From CAISKJ01 sp046351555 (GTDB lineage Bacteria; Myxococcota_A; Polyangia; Polyangiales; Ga0077539), in assembly GCA_046351555.1 (NCBI GenBank), contig JAXLYI010000018.1, positions 124,001 through 188,000 on the forward strand: DNA of 64,000 bases. Direction: 5' to 3'. A program made the translations under genes and the position numbers. Shown here piece by piece: positions 1 to 8,852 of this stretch; within the stretch, counting starts at the first letter, position 1, and every line of letters starts with the position of its first letter. Below the pieces are notes generated by a model. It saw nothing but the letters and a program-made list of their open reading frames with translations, was not told the DNA's origin and did not search any database.

Positions 1-394
1 CCGCCCGGGCGCGGAGGGCGAGCCAGGGGCCGAGCGCCGTGAGCCGCGCGAAGGGGACGAGCGCGACGTTGCCCTCCGTGTCGCTCTCGTCGAGGCACCG
101 CCGGTGGTGCACGAAATGGAGCGCCCGCAGCGCGTGCCCGCTCTTCACCAGGAACTGCGCCGCCACCGCGAGGGCGAGCTCGTTGACCGCGGGGCCGAGG
201 CGCAGCGCGTTGTGGATGAGGTCGTGGACCAGGATCGACCACGCGAACACCGCGGCGAGCGCGACCGGGGCGGCGGCCCACCAGCCCCAGCGCGCGCCGA
301 CCGCGACGAAGCCCGCGGTGAGCGCGAGCGGGCGCGCGAACTCGACGAGCTTCGCGGCGGGGGAGAGCGTGGTGGGCGGCGCGTCGGGGGGCAT
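1..394 (-). CDS. Fatty acid desaturase-like protein, 3' end beyond the window
   Basis: The first 131 codons of a minus-strand gene that runs off the left edge. Reading from ATG at 394, the N-terminus MPPDAPPTT leads into two hydrophobic stretches. HDLIH follows at about residue 56-60, and later HFVHHRR. These are the first two histidine clusters of the membrane di-iron desaturase/hydroxylase superfamily. The third cluster would lie outside the window, so substrate class (acyl lipid or carotenoid) cannot be judged. The gene is divergent from the spermidine synthase-like gene starting near 486. About 90 bases separate the starts and must hold both promoters. Confidence 0.6.
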   Translation of the reverse strand, partial: MPPDAPPTTLSPAAKLVEFARPLALTAGFVAVGARWGWWAAAPVALAAVFAWSILVHDLIHNALRLGPAVNELALAVAAQFLVKSGHALRALHFVHHRRCLDESDTEGNVALVPFARLTALGPWLALRARA

Positions 395-485
395 CGGCGC
401 GGGGGATGGTTGGGCGCCGAGGGAGGGCGGGTCAAGCGGGGGAGGGCGCCGACATTTCTCCTTCGTTCCGCGGCGCATTCGGGCG

Positions 486-3407
486 ATGTTCGGCGCGATG
501 GGCGCCACCGAAGATCCTCGTCCCGTGACCCAACCCGGCGACGAAGCCGCCGCTCTCGCCGGAGCTCCGTTGCGGGCCCTCTACGCGCTGCTCTTCGTGT
601 CGGGCGCGAGCAGCCTCTCGTTCGAGATCATCTGGGTGCGCGCGCTGGGGCTCTCCTTCGGCACCTCCGTCCCCGCGGTCACCACCGTGGTGGCGGCCTT
701 CATGATGGGCCTCGCGCTCGGCAGCCTCCTCCTCGGGCGCTACGCCGACCGCCACCCGCGGCCCATCCGCCTCTACAGCCTCCTCGAGCTCGGCGTCGGG
801 TCCTCGTCGGTCGTCGTGTCGCTCCTCCTCCTCGCCGGCGGTGGCGCGATGCGCGGCCTCGCGACGCTCGCCGCCGCCGCCGGGCCGCTCCTCCCGCTGG
901 TGCGATTCGCGGTGTTCTTCGCGCTGCTGGTCGTCCCGACGACGCTGATGGGGGCGACGCTCCCGGTGCTCGTCCGCGCGCTCGCACGGGCGCGCGCCGA
1001 GGCCCGCGTCATGGGCACGCTCTACGCAGTGAACACCGCAGGCGCCGTCGTCGGCGTGCTGCTCCCCGACGGGCTCCTGATCCCGCGCCTCGGGCTCACC
1101 CAGACGGTGCTGCTCGCGGCCTCGGGCAACCTGATCGTCTCCCTCCTCGCGCGCCGGATCCCCCTCGCGGACGCGCCGCCGCGCGCCTCCGACGGGCCGT
1201 CGGCGCCGCTGCCCCGCGCGCCGGTCGCGCTCTTCGCGGTCAGCGGGTTCTGCGCCATCGCCTACGAGATCATCTGGAGCCGCCTGCTGGAGCAGCTCCT
1301 CGGCGCGATGATCGTCGCCTTCTCGGTGCTCCTCGGCGTGAACCTCCTCGCGATCGCGCTCGGGTCGCGCTGGGCCGCGGCGCGGGCCGACCGGCACCCG
1401 CGACCCCTCTCGGCGGCCGCGTGGGCGCTCACCGCGTCGGGGGTCGCCGCGGCGCTCCCGCTGGCGCTGCTCCCGCGGTGGATGCGCGCGATGGCGCTGT
1501 GGTTCCCCCGCGACCCGGCCGAGCTCCGCACGGGGCCGTGGCCGGTCTGGCGCGACGCCTTCCTCCACGCGGCGTACCTGGAGGGCGCGGCGTGCCTCCT
1601 GATGGGCGCCGCGCTGCCGTACCTCGCCGCGGCGGGCGTGCCGGCGCGGGACGCGGGGCGCGCCAGCGGGCGGCTCTACGCGGTGAACACCCTCGCGGGC
1701 GTCGCGGGCTCGGCGCTGACGGGCTTCGCGCTTCTGCCGATGCTCGGGGTGCAGCGGGCCTTCCTCCTCCTCGCCTGCGTCGCCACGCTGGCAGGCGCGG
1801 TGGCGGTCGCGCGCGCGACGGCGTCGCCGGGGCCCCGCGCGGCGGCCTTCGGCGCGTGGGCGTTGGTGCTCGCGGGCCTCGTGGCGCTGCCGGCCAACCA
1901 CACCCGCCGGCTGTTCTTCGGCTGGGGCGGCGCGACCGTGCTCGCGCTGCGCGAGGGGACCACCACGAGCGCCGCCGTCCAGTCGCACCGCGAGTTCGGC
2001 GTCGAGGTGAAGCGCGAGCTGTTCACCCCGGGCGTCTCCATGAGCGACACGGGCCTCGCGGCGCGGCGCTACATGGGGATGATGGCGCACCTGGGGATGT
2101 TCTTCGCCGAGGGCCGGCGCGACGCGCTGCTCATCTGCTTCGGCGTCGGCAACACCGCGCGCTCGCTGCTCTCGCACCCCGGGCTCTCGCGCCTCGACGT
2201 CGTCGACATCTCCCCCGAGGTGCTCTCCTTCAGCGGCCTCTTCGCGCAGGCCACCGGCTCCGACCCGCTGCGCGACCCGCGCACCCGCGCCCACGCCGAC
2301 GACGGCCGCCACCACCTCATGACCTCCGGCCGCCGCTACGACGTCATCACCTCGGAGCCGCCGCCCCCGGTCGCAGCCGGCGTCGTCAACCTCTACTCGC
2401 GCGAGTACTACGCCGCGGCCCGGCGCGCGCTGCGCCCGGGCGGCGTGCTCACCCAGTGGCTCCCCATCTTCCAGCTCGAGCTCGAGCAGACGCTCGCCAT
2501 CGTCGCGGCGGTGACGGCGGAGTTCCCCTACGTCATGCTCTTCGAAGGGGCGGGCAACCAGCTCATCCTCGTGGGAACCGACCGCGCCCCGCGCATCGAC
2601 CTCGCGGGCTGGTCGCGCCGCGCGAGCGAGCCTGCCGTCGCGCGCAACCTCGCCCACATCGGCGTGCGCGGCGCGGAAGACCTCCTCGGGGGCTTCGTCC
2701 AGGGCGACGCCGCCCTGCGCCGCATGGTCGCCCACACCGAGCCGCTCTCCGACGACCGCCCGACGATCCAGTACCCCGCGCACGCGGTGATGGCGCCCGG
2801 CGAGCCGCCGGAGGGGCTCTTCGGCGACCCGATGGGGGTGTTCGAACTCGTCCCGGGCTTCCGCGCGGAGAGCCCCGAGGCGCAGCCCTTCGTGCGCGCC
2901 GCGCAGACCACCGGGGTCTTCGTGCGCGCGATGCCCTACGCCTCGCTGGTGCCGCCGGAGTTCTGGGAGCTCACCTTCGGCGTCGAGATGGACGCCGCGC
3001 TCGCCCTCAGCCCGTCGCACCCGTACGTGCTCGAGGTGCTCAACGTCGGCGACGCGCGCGTGGCCGCCGCCCGCGCGGCGCTCCAGCGCAACCCCCGCTG
3101 GCCGATGCCCCGCCTCGTGCTTGCGGGCCGCGCGTACCACGAGCGCGACTACCGCGCGGCCTGCGAGATCCTCCGGGCGCTCGGGGAGGGCGACGTCCGC
3201 GCCCCCCGCACGTGGACGCTCCGCGCGGGCTGCGAGCGCGCGCTCGGCGACCTCGACGCCGCGCGCGCCGCCTTCGCCACCGCGGTCCGCCAGAGCGCGT
3301 CGGAGCCCTTCCGCGTCACGGCGCGCGCCCTGTCCGCGACCGTGGGCGACCCGTGGTCCCGCGCGCGCGGCCCGCTCGCGTCGCCGCCTCGCCCCGCGGC
3401 GCGGTAG
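486..3407 (+). CDS. Transporter-fused spermidine synthase-like protein
   Basis: 973 residues in three parts. Residues about 35-480 hold many hydrophobic helices, including EIIWVRALG and a second EIIWSR, typical of the MFS-like half of membrane-fused polyamine aminopropyltransferases. Residues about 490-700 form a Rossmann methyltransferase/spermidine synthase fold, with the SAM-binding-like loop CFGVGNTA near 551 and ADDGRHHL near 603. The last ~110 residues are alanine-rich helical repeats resembling TPRs. Such fusions are common in myxobacteria, but few have a demonstrated polyamine product, so the reaction is uncertain. ATG at 498 is an alternative start; neither has a strong Shine-Dalgarno sequence. 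The longer frame upstream of 394 overlaps the desaturase gene on the other strand and is probably not translated. Confidence 0.8.
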   Translation: MFGAMGATEDPRPVTQPGDEAAALAGAPLRALYALLFVSGASSLSFEIIWVRALGLSFGTSVPAVTTVVAAFMMGLALGSLLLGRYADRHPRPIRLYSLLELGVGSSSVVVSLLLLAGGGAMRGLATLAAAAGPLLPLVRFAVFFALLVVPTTLMGATLPVLVRALARARAEARVMGTLYAVNTAGAVVGVLLPDGLLIPRLGLTQTVLLAASGNLIVSLLARRIPLADAPPRASDGPSAPLPRAPVALFAVSGFCAIAYEIIWSRLLEQLLGAMIVAFSVLLGVNLLAIALGSRWAAARADRHPRPLSAAAWALTASGVAAALPLALLPRWMRAMALWFPRDPAELRTGPWPVWRDAFLHAAYLEGAACLLMGAALPYLAAAGVPARDAGRASGRLYAVNTLAGVAGSALTGFALLPMLGVQRAFLLLACVATLAGAVAVARATASPGPRAAAFGAWALVLAGLVALPANHTRRLFFGWGGATVLALREGTTTSAAVQSHREFGVEVKRELFTPGVSMSDTGLAARRYMGMMAHLGMFFAEGRRDALLICFGVGNTARSLLSHPGLSRLDVVDISPEVLSFSGLFAQATGSDPLRDPRTRAHADDGRHHLMTSGRRYDVITSEPPPPVAAGVVNLYSREYYAAARRALRPGGVLTQWLPIFQLELEQTLAIVAAVTAEFPYVMLFEGAGNQLILVGTDRAPRIDLAGWSRRASEPAVARNLAHIGVRGAEDLLGGFVQGDAALRRMVAHTEPLSDDRPTIQYPAHAVMAPGEPPEGLFGDPMGVFELVPGFRAESPEAQPFVRAAQTTGVFVRAMPYASLVPPEFWELTFGVEMDAALALSPSHPYVLEVLNVGDARVAAARAALQRNPRWPMPRLVLAGRAYHERDYRAACEILRALGEGDVRAPRTWTLRAGCERALGDLDAARAAFATAVRQSASEPFRVTARALSATVGDPWSRARGPLASPPRPAAR

Positions 3408-3416
3408 GGGAATGGG

Positions 3417-5057
3417 TCAAAGCGCGTAGCGGCGGCCGCAGATGACCTCGCCGCCCGTCCCGATGAAGTCGACCTGGAGCGTCCGCGCGCCCGGGTCGGC
3501 GCGGAACTTCGTGTAGTTCAACCGGCGGACGACGACCTCGTTCTGGCCCGCGGCCGAGCAGTCGACGAGGCCCGGGTCGCCGCTGCCCGAGGGCCCCATG
3601 TACACCTCGCGGAAGCGGTGGAAGGCCGAGTCCGCCGTGTCGACGTGCGTGATGCACCCGTAGTGCACGTCGCCCGAGAGGAACCACACGCCGTCGATCC
3701 GGTTGTCGACGATGAAGCGCAGCAGGCGCTGGCGCTGCGCGGGGTAGCCGGCCCAGAAGTCGCCCACCTCCGCCGCCGTCGTGCCCGGCCGGTCGGTGAT
3801 GGGCTTCGACGTGACGACGAACTTGAAGGGCGCGTCGGAGTTGCGCAGCGACGTCTGGAGCCAGCTCAACTGCTCGGGCGAGATGAACTGCGCGCGGTCG
3901 GTCAGGCGCGTCGACGGGCGGCGCTCGCTCCGCGCGTCGAGGATGAACATCTCGATCGCCCGCCCCCAGCGGAACTTGCGCCAGATCCGGTCGGGGTCGG
4001 TCGCGTTGCGGCGGAAGGCGCGGTGCTCGAAGAACGCCTGCGTCGCGGCGTCGACCTGCGCGTCGCGGAGCGTCTCGGGGTTCCAGTTGTTGCGCACCTC
4101 GTGGTCGTCCCAGGTGGTGTAGAGGCCGGTCGAGGCGTGGACGTCGTTCATCCCCTGGATGCGCCAGTAGTCCGCGTATTTGCCGCGGTACTCGGCGAGC
4201 GTCACCGCGGGCTCGCGGTCGTCGGCGTAGATGTGGTCGCCGCAGTGGATGAAGAAGTCGAGCTTGTCGTTGGCCGCGTGGGTGAGCACCGCGTGGGGCG
4301 CGCCGTTGCGGTGGCTGCAGGAGGTGCCGCCGAAGGTGACGACGCCGCAGTTCTGGTCGTCCGCGGGCGGCGTCTGGAAGCGCCCGAGCCGCGAGCGCCC
4401 GGTGAACCTCCCGCCCGACTGCTCGAGGAAGGCGTACCGGTAGATGCGCGAGGGCTCGAGCCCGAGGACGTCGAGGTGGATGAAGCCTCCGGCCGCGGGC
4501 GTCACGGCGCGGTCGAGCACGTGGCCGATGATCTGGTCGTCGGCGTTCACCTCCACCACGCGGGCGACGACGCGCCGGCCGCCGTCGTAGCGCGTCCAGA
4601 TCATCGCGCGGCGGGGGAGCATGTCGCCCGCCATCACCCCGATGGGGAAGCTCCCGAGGTCGAGCGCTACGCCGCCGAACTCCACGCCGCGCACCACCGG
4701 GGTGCCCGCCGGAGCGCTGCACGTCGGCCTCGCGGCGTCGGGCATCGCCGGCACGTCGGCCCTCGCGTCGGGTCTCGCATCGAGCGCGGCGTCGGCCCGC
4801 GCGTCCACGCCCGCGTCGAGTCGGACGTCGGCGCCCGCGTCCGCGCCGATCGTCGCGTCCATCGCGTCGGGGCGCGGGAGGTCGACGGGCATCGCGTCCG
4901 CGGCCGCGTCGGGGCCCACGACGACCGCGTCGACGTCGGCGCCGTCGACCCGCGCGTCGCCGACGGGCGACTCCGTCGGGGCGTCGGGGGCTGCGCAGTG
5001 CGAGACGACCGCGGCGGCGCCGGTGAGCTTCAGGAAGTCCCTGCGAGAGAGGGTCAT
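3417..5057 (-). CDS. PhoD-like alkaline phosphatase, Tat-exported lipoprotein
   Basis: 546 residues. The N-terminus has a twin-arginine motif SRRDFLKL, a short hydrophobic stretch and a lipobox-like VSHC, so export by Tat and lipid anchoring are likely. Residues about 25-115 are an Asp-Ala-rich spacer. The PhoD/metallophosphatase domain follows, with CGDHIYADD near 270, TWDDHEVRNNW near 320 and SGDVHYG near 460. These carry the metal-binding Asp and His residues of the family. PhoD enzymes are usually calcium/iron phosphodiesterases or monoesterases that scavenge extracellular phosphate. The gene converges on the spermidine synthase-like gene, with 9 bases between stops. Confidence 0.85.
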   Translation of the reverse strand: MTLSRRDFLKLTGAAAVVSHCAAPDAPTESPVGDARVDGADVDAVVVGPDAAADAMPVDLPRPDAMDATIGADAGADVRLDAGVDARADAALDARPDARADVPAMPDAARPTCSAPAGTPVVRGVEFGGVALDLGSFPIGVMAGDMLPRRAMIWTRYDGGRRVVARVVEVNADDQIIGHVLDRAVTPAAGGFIHLDVLGLEPSRIYRYAFLEQSGGRFTGRSRLGRFQTPPADDQNCGVVTFGGTSCSHRNGAPHAVLTHAANDKLDFFIHCGDHIYADDREPAVTLAEYRGKYADYWRIQGMNDVHASTGLYTTWDDHEVRNNWNPETLRDAQVDAATQAFFEHRAFRRNATDPDRIWRKFRWGRAIEMFILDARSERRPSTRLTDRAQFISPEQLSWLQTSLRNSDAPFKFVVTSKPITDRPGTTAAEVGDFWAGYPAQRQRLLRFIVDNRIDGVWFLSGDVHYGCITHVDTADSAFHRFREVYMGPSGSGDPGLVDCSAAGQNEVVVRRLNYTKFRADPGARTLQVDFIGTGGEVICGRRYAL

Positions 5058-5249
5058 TGGAGGACGCGAGGGTAACACCGCGCGGGGCCTTCGCGACGGC
5101 GAGGCGGAGACGGGCGTGGCGTCGGGGAGGCTTCGGGGCGACCGGTCCTCGCGGGTGAGCCGAGCGGTCGCGCCCCGGTCACCGCGGGGCTCGCGGCGAG
5201 GGACTCGGCGCTGCGGATCGCCAACCCGCTGGAGGTCCGGCCCGACATC

Positions 5250-6011
5250 GTGCTGCTGGACGACGGGGAGCGGGGCGCCTGGGTGGTGGTCGAGGTGCAG
5301 GGCGAGAAGGACGACGCGAAGCGGCACCGCTGGCCGGCGGCGGCGGGCGTGCTGCTCGACACGCGCGGCGAGATGGGCGACGTGGTGGTGATCACCCACG
5401 ACGCGGCGGTGGCCCGCTGGGCCGACTCGGTCGCGCGGGTGAGCGGCCCCGGCGGCACGGAGCTGTGGCTCCGGCCGGTGGTGGTGCGCCTGACGCTCGC
5501 CGAGGTGGACGCGCTGCTCGCGCCGGGCCGCGCCGACCTCGCCGTCGTCGCCGCGTGGGCGGTGCACGACCAGGAGGGGAGGCGCGCGCGGGCGGTGGTT
5601 CGCGCGGCGGTCGACGCCATCGGCGCGGAGCCCGACCCGGAGTTGCGCCGCGAACTCCTGCGCGCGATGATCTCCATGCTCGGCGACGCCCTGGCCCAGG
5701 AACTCGAGGACCTGCTGATGACCCCGCTCCCCATCCCCGACAGCCCCGTCTACAAGCGCATCGTCGAGCGGCTGGAGGCCCGCGGCGAGGCCCGCGGCGA
5801 GGCCCGCGGCGAGGCCCGCGGCGAGGCCCGCGGCGAGGCCCGCGGCGAGGCCCGCACGCTCCTGCGCATCCTGGAGCGCCGCGGTTTCGCGCTCGACGAG
5901 TCGACGCAGGCGCGGGTCGCCGCGTGCACCGAGCTCGCGCTGCTCGACCGCTGGGTCGACCGCGCGCTCACCGCCGCGTCGCTCGACGAGGTGTTCGCGG
6001 AAGGCGGGTGA
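5250..6011 (+). CDS. PD-(D/E)XK-like hypothetical protein, N-terminally truncated, with EARG repeats
   Basis: 253 residues from the only available start, a GTG. The sequence DIVLLDDGERGAWVVVEVQ resembles a large actinobacterial/myxobacterial family of nuclease-like hypotheticals whose core is an (D)...E-x-Q motif. The C-terminal stretch DESTQARVAACTELALLDRW also fits that family. The same frame stays open and coding-like upstream to about 5150 (VTAGLAARDSALRIANPLEV) but has no start. About 50 family-typical N-terminal residues are therefore missing, and the gene may be a remnant. Residues 176-202 are a perfect EARG repeat. Function unknown. Confidence 0.5.
   Translation: MLLDDGERGAWVVVEVQGEKDDAKRHRWPAAAGVLLDTRGEMGDVVVITHDAAVARWADSVARVSGPGGTELWLRPVVVRLTLAEVDALLAPGRADLAVVAAWAVHDQEGRRARAVVRAAVDAIGAEPDPELRRELLRAMISMLGDALAQELEDLLMTPLPIPDSPVYKRIVERLEARGEARGEARGEARGEARGEARGEARTLLRILERRGFALDESTQARVAACTELALLDRWVDRALTAASLDEVFAEGG
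5775..5855 (+). repeat. 12-bp tandem repeat encoding (Glu-Ala-Arg-Gly)6-Glu-Ala-Arg
   Basis: The unit gaggcccgcggc is repeated perfectly six times plus nine bases, in frame, inside the truncated nuclease-like gene. Perfect identity at the DNA level suggests recent slippage expansion. Each gain or loss of a unit keeps the frame. It encodes a charged helix or linker. Confidence 0.9.
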
Positions 6012-6145
6012 GCGCGCGGCGCGGCGGGCGCGCAGTGACAACGAGTCACTCGCTCGTCCGGCGGGCGCTGCCATCGTGGCGCATGGAGGAGGGCGTCGGT
6101 GGTGGGGACGCCGAGGGTGTCAGGGACGCGGCGCGCGGGGCGGCG

Positions 6146-6715
6146 CTACTTCGTCGGCGCGGCGGGGGCGGCGTTGGGCGCGGCGTCGTCCTTGGCGGCC
6201 TTGGGCTCGTCGGCGGTTTTGGGGGCGGTGCGGGCGCCGCCGGGGAAGGTCTCGCGCCAGCGGGCGTCGAAGGTGGCGAACGCGTCGCGCACCGAGCTCC
6301 CCTCGGGTGTGGCCACCACCATGCGGCGGACGTCCGACACGACGCCGACGACGGGCTTCACGGTGGCGGCGATGTGGCGGCCCACCAGCGCGGAGGCGAG
6401 GTCGAGGCGCCGCTGGAGCTGCTGGAGCTTCGCCGCGTGCGGGAGCACCTCGAGCGCGGGCCCGACGTCGACGTCGCCGTAGCGGAAGAAGTCGCGGTAC
6501 CGGCGGAGGGCGTCGATGGTGTCGGGGTCCATCAGCAGCGCCGCGAGGTCGGAGCGGATCGTCTCGCCGAACGCGACGCGGTTGCCGAGCTTGCACAAGA
6601 ACGCCAGCTCCTCCTCGGTGAGCGGCGCGTGGTGGAGCGTGTCCTCGCGGTCGAGGACGTCGCCCTTGCCCTCCGCCGCGTCGGCCGTCGTCGTGGCTCC
6701 GTTCTTCTTCGTCAT
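6146..6715 (-). CDS. Conserved hypothetical protein, about 189 residues
   Basis: Starts MTKKNGATTTADAAEGKG, with an AGAGGAA ribosome binding sequence about 7 bases upstream of the ATG, so this start is preferred over a longer frame. The middle (residues about 35-160) is a helical domain with TEEELAFLCKLGNRVAFGETI, then a stretch rich in Leu, Gln and Arg. The tail is Ala-Pro-Lys-rich and looks disordered. No signal peptide or membrane segment. I do not recognise the family. It is divergent from the lipoprotein locus at 7288, with more than 500 bases of apparently non-coding DNA between. Confidence 0.65.
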   Translation of the reverse strand: MTKKNGATTTADAAEGKGDVLDREDTLHHAPLTEEELAFLCKLGNRVAFGETIRSDLAALLMDPDTIDALRRYRDFFRYGDVDVGPALEVLPHAAKLQQLQRRLDLASALVGRHIAATVKPVVGVVSDVRRMVVATPEGSSVRDAFATFDARWRETFPGGARTAPKTADEPKAAKDDAAPNAAPAAPTK

Positions 6716-6766
6716 GCGTGTTCCTCTTGGGGTGGTCGTTCGTCGCGCCCGCGGGTCGAGCCGCAC

Positions 6767-7240
6767 CGATGCGACGCGAGTGTGGGCGTGCCACCTCCTT
6801 CATCGGCGACACCGCGCGCGACCTGGAGGGCGATTCGATGGGTGGACGATCGGACGATGTGGTGCGAGGGCCGGTGACGGGTCATCGGACGACCTCGCGG
6901 GGGACGTTGATGGACGTCGTGGGGGTGGTTGGAGGACGCGCGCAGGGTGGTGCGACGAGTCGGGCGCGACGGCGGGGGAGTCGCGCGCGGTGGTCGGACG
7001 AGGCGCGGTCGGTGGTGCGTGGAGGGGAGGAGGGGCGTGCGACGAGGGGGGAGGGTGGTCGAAGGACCCCAGTGGCGTGGTCGGAGGAGGGGGGGACGAC
7101 CTCCGAGGTCGCGACCGGGTGGTGCGAGGACCTCGTGCCCGAGGAGCGAGGAGGAAGGTGGCGGGTCCGTTCTCCGGGCTTCGGGCGAAGGAAGGGCGTG
7201 ACGAGGCACTACCCACCCGACTCGAGATGTGCGGGCAACC
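6767..7240. other. Intergenic stretch with no gene recognised
   Basis: About 470 bases between the hypothetical gene at 6146-6715 and the lipoprotein gene at 7288. Open frames cross it on both strands, but their translations are low-complexity Arg/Gly/Pro or Ser/Thr/His-rich and match nothing I know. From about 7160 the sequence begins to resemble the region upstream of the second lipoprotein copy (about 8730 onward), including a cttcggg..gaagg block that ends the recombinase remnant there. The left duplication boundary probably lies near here. Confidence 0.5.
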
Positions 7241-7287
7241 TTGACGCCTGTGCGCATTCCGACGACCCTCGCGGCGGAGGTGCTTCG
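7241..7287 (+). promoter_or_regulatory. Candidate promoter/leader of the first lipoprotein copy
   Basis: A TTGACG hexamer at 7241 resembles a sigma70 -35 box. It sits in a block (gggcaaccttgacgcc) conserved before the second copy at 8806. A ggcggagg ribosome binding sequence lies a few bases before the ATG at 7288 and is identical in both copies. No good -10 box is visible at the expected spacing, so the promoter call is weak; the ribosome binding site is clear. Confidence 0.3.
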
Positions 7288-8571
7288 ATGGGCGTAGGGT
7301 CTCGGATAACGTTCCTCGTGGCGGCAATGGCGGCGGGCTGCGGGGAGTCCAACACGACACCGCAGTGCGTGCCCGGCTCGACGAGTGCTTGCCTCTGCGT
7401 GGGCGCGGGAAGTGGCGTGCAGGTGTGCTCTGCATCCGGCACCTTCGGCGCGTGCGTGTGCTCGGGGCAGGACGCGGGGCCGGACGGCACGGTGCCCGGC
7501 GACGCGGCTGCGCTGCAGGACGTCGGCGCGCCCACCGACGGCGCCACCCCCGCCGACACGACAGTGCCTCCCGATGGCGCGCAACCCGCCGATGCGATGC
7601 CGAGCGCGGACGCGACGCCCCCGCCGCCCGACGCGCCAGCGCCGATGGACGCTGTAGCACCGGACGCAGCCCCGCCCGCCGACGCGCCAGCACCGTCGGA
7701 CGTACCGGACAGTGCATCTCCGCCCGACGCGGCAGGAGCGTGCAGTTCGCTTCCGACGGGGCCACTGCCCGTGCCGTTGCTCGACGCGCGGATACTCCAA
7801 TTCGGCGATGAAAGCGCGCTCGGGTTCACGCCCAATGGCCTCCTCGGCCTCGGCCGCATCGCGGGGGGCGGGGGTGACCTGCGAGTCGTTACTGCGGACG
7901 GTTTCTCCAGAAGATTCTCAACGGCGCTCGGGCTCGGGGTTGCGGATGTGCGATTCCTGTCGGAGACGCTGGCGGTGATCTCGGCAGACAACGGGGTTTG
8001 GGTCTTCGACCCGACGCGCCGCGTCTACGCCACGCCCCCCTTCTCTGCTCCGCCGCGCATCGCGCTCGACCGCGAAGGGGGGATCTACTACACGAACGGT
8101 AGCCAGCTATTCCGTACGACGGTGGGTGCCCTCGGCCCCGGTGACTTCCTCACCAGCGGGCTGTCGTCGGCGACCGCGATGGTGATCAACGCCGACCGGT
8201 CGGCGATCTTCTTCATGCGCCTCACGACCCCCTCGGGAATCTTCCGTGTCGCGCTTCGCACGGAGGGGGGAAGCGTCTTCGCGAGCGACCCGGCGCTGTA
8301 CCTCCCGATCGCTGCGGTGGGCAACCCCGTCGGGCTCGCGATCGACGTGCGCGGCAACCTCTACACGGCAGACACCAGCACGAACATCCTCTGGCGCATC
8401 CCGGCCGGGCCGACGCCCGCGATGCCTGGACCGCGGCCGACTGCGCTCTACGGCGGCCAGGTGGGCGCCCCTGTCTATGGTGCGGGGCCGTTCGATCCGA
8501 CGAGGATCTACTGGATCGCTGGCGCACGCGTGTACAACGTGTCCACCGGTGTGATGGGCGTGCGGCAGTAG
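7288..8571 (+). CDS. Beta-propeller-like outer-membrane lipoprotein, intact copy
   Basis: 427 residues. The signal peptide ends in a lipobox AAGC (MGVGSRITFLVAAMAAGC). Next come a small Cys-rich segment (CVPGSTSACLCVGAGSG) and an Asp-Ala-Pro spacer of about 85 residues. The C-terminal domain of about 275 residues has GNLYTADTSTNILWRIP and ALDREGGIYYT, typical blades of NHL/SMP-30-type propellers. It is probably surface or periplasmic; ligand unknown. The start is chosen from the lipobox and the GGAGG site. A frameshifted sister copy follows at 8853-10151. Confidence 0.75.
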   Translation: MGVGSRITFLVAAMAAGCGESNTTPQCVPGSTSACLCVGAGSGVQVCSASGTFGACVCSGQDAGPDGTVPGDAAALQDVGAPTDGATPADTTVPPDGAQPADAMPSADATPPPPDAPAPMDAVAPDAAPPADAPAPSDVPDSASPPDAAGACSSLPTGPLPVPLLDARILQFGDESALGFTPNGLLGLGRIAGGGGDLRVVTADGFSRRFSTALGLGVADVRFLSETLAVISADNGVWVFDPTRRVYATPPFSAPPRIALDREGGIYYTNGSQLFRTTVGALGPGDFLTSGLSSATAMVINADRSAIFFMRLTTPSGIFRVALRTEGGSVFASDPALYLPIAAVGNPVGLAIDVRGNLYTADTSTNILWRIPAGPTPAMPGPRPTALYGGQVGAPVYGAGPFDPTRIYWIAGARVYNVSTGVMGVRQ

Positions 8572-8580
8572 CATCGCGCT

Positions 8581-8766
8581 GTCGAGGCAGGCGACACCAA
8601 GAGCGAGCGCGCGGCGGCCCTCATGGGTCATGCGTCGTCGCAGATGGTGCGGCGGGTGTATGGCCGCCTCGGCGACGAAGTTGCGCAGCACCTCCGCGCG
8701 TTGGAGCGGCCCCACACCACGCCCCGCGGGTCAACGCCGCCGGACTTCGGCCCGAAGGGGGCGTAA
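8581..8766 (+). pseudogene. 3' remnant of a tyrosine recombinase/integrase gene
   Basis: A 61-residue reading frame with no start of its own, beginning nine bases after the lipoprotein stop and in the same frame. It reads VEAGDTKSERAAALMGHA, then SSQMVRRVYGRLGDE, and ends at TAA 8764. GHxS..(10)..Y is the C-terminal signature of phage-type integrases: the His of the second catalytic box and the nucleophilic Tyr. The Arg box and all N-terminal domains are absent. It lies exactly between the two tandem lipoprotein copies. A decayed version may precede the first copy. Confidence 0.6.
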
Positions 8767-8852
8767 CGGGGAGCAACCGACCCGACCCATCGGGTACGGG
8801 CAACCTTGACGCCGATTCTCGTTCCCACGACCCTCGCGGCGGAGGTGCTTCG

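Noticed and set aside
432..3140. A 902-codon open frame on the minus strand opposite the spermidine synthase-like gene
   Set aside because: Translation is His/Arg/Glu/Asp-rich low-complexity sequence typical of the complementary frame in very GC-rich DNA; the plus-strand frame has clear domains.
5775..5855. Tandem 12-bp units considered as a CRISPR array
   Set aside because: No spacers; units are contiguous, in frame and too short.
6718..7287. In-frame upstream extension of the first lipoprotein gene by 190 codons
   Set aside because: It would bury the signal peptide and lipobox internally, and the extension is Arg/Gly-rich with no homology to the other copy's upstream region beyond the promoter-like block.
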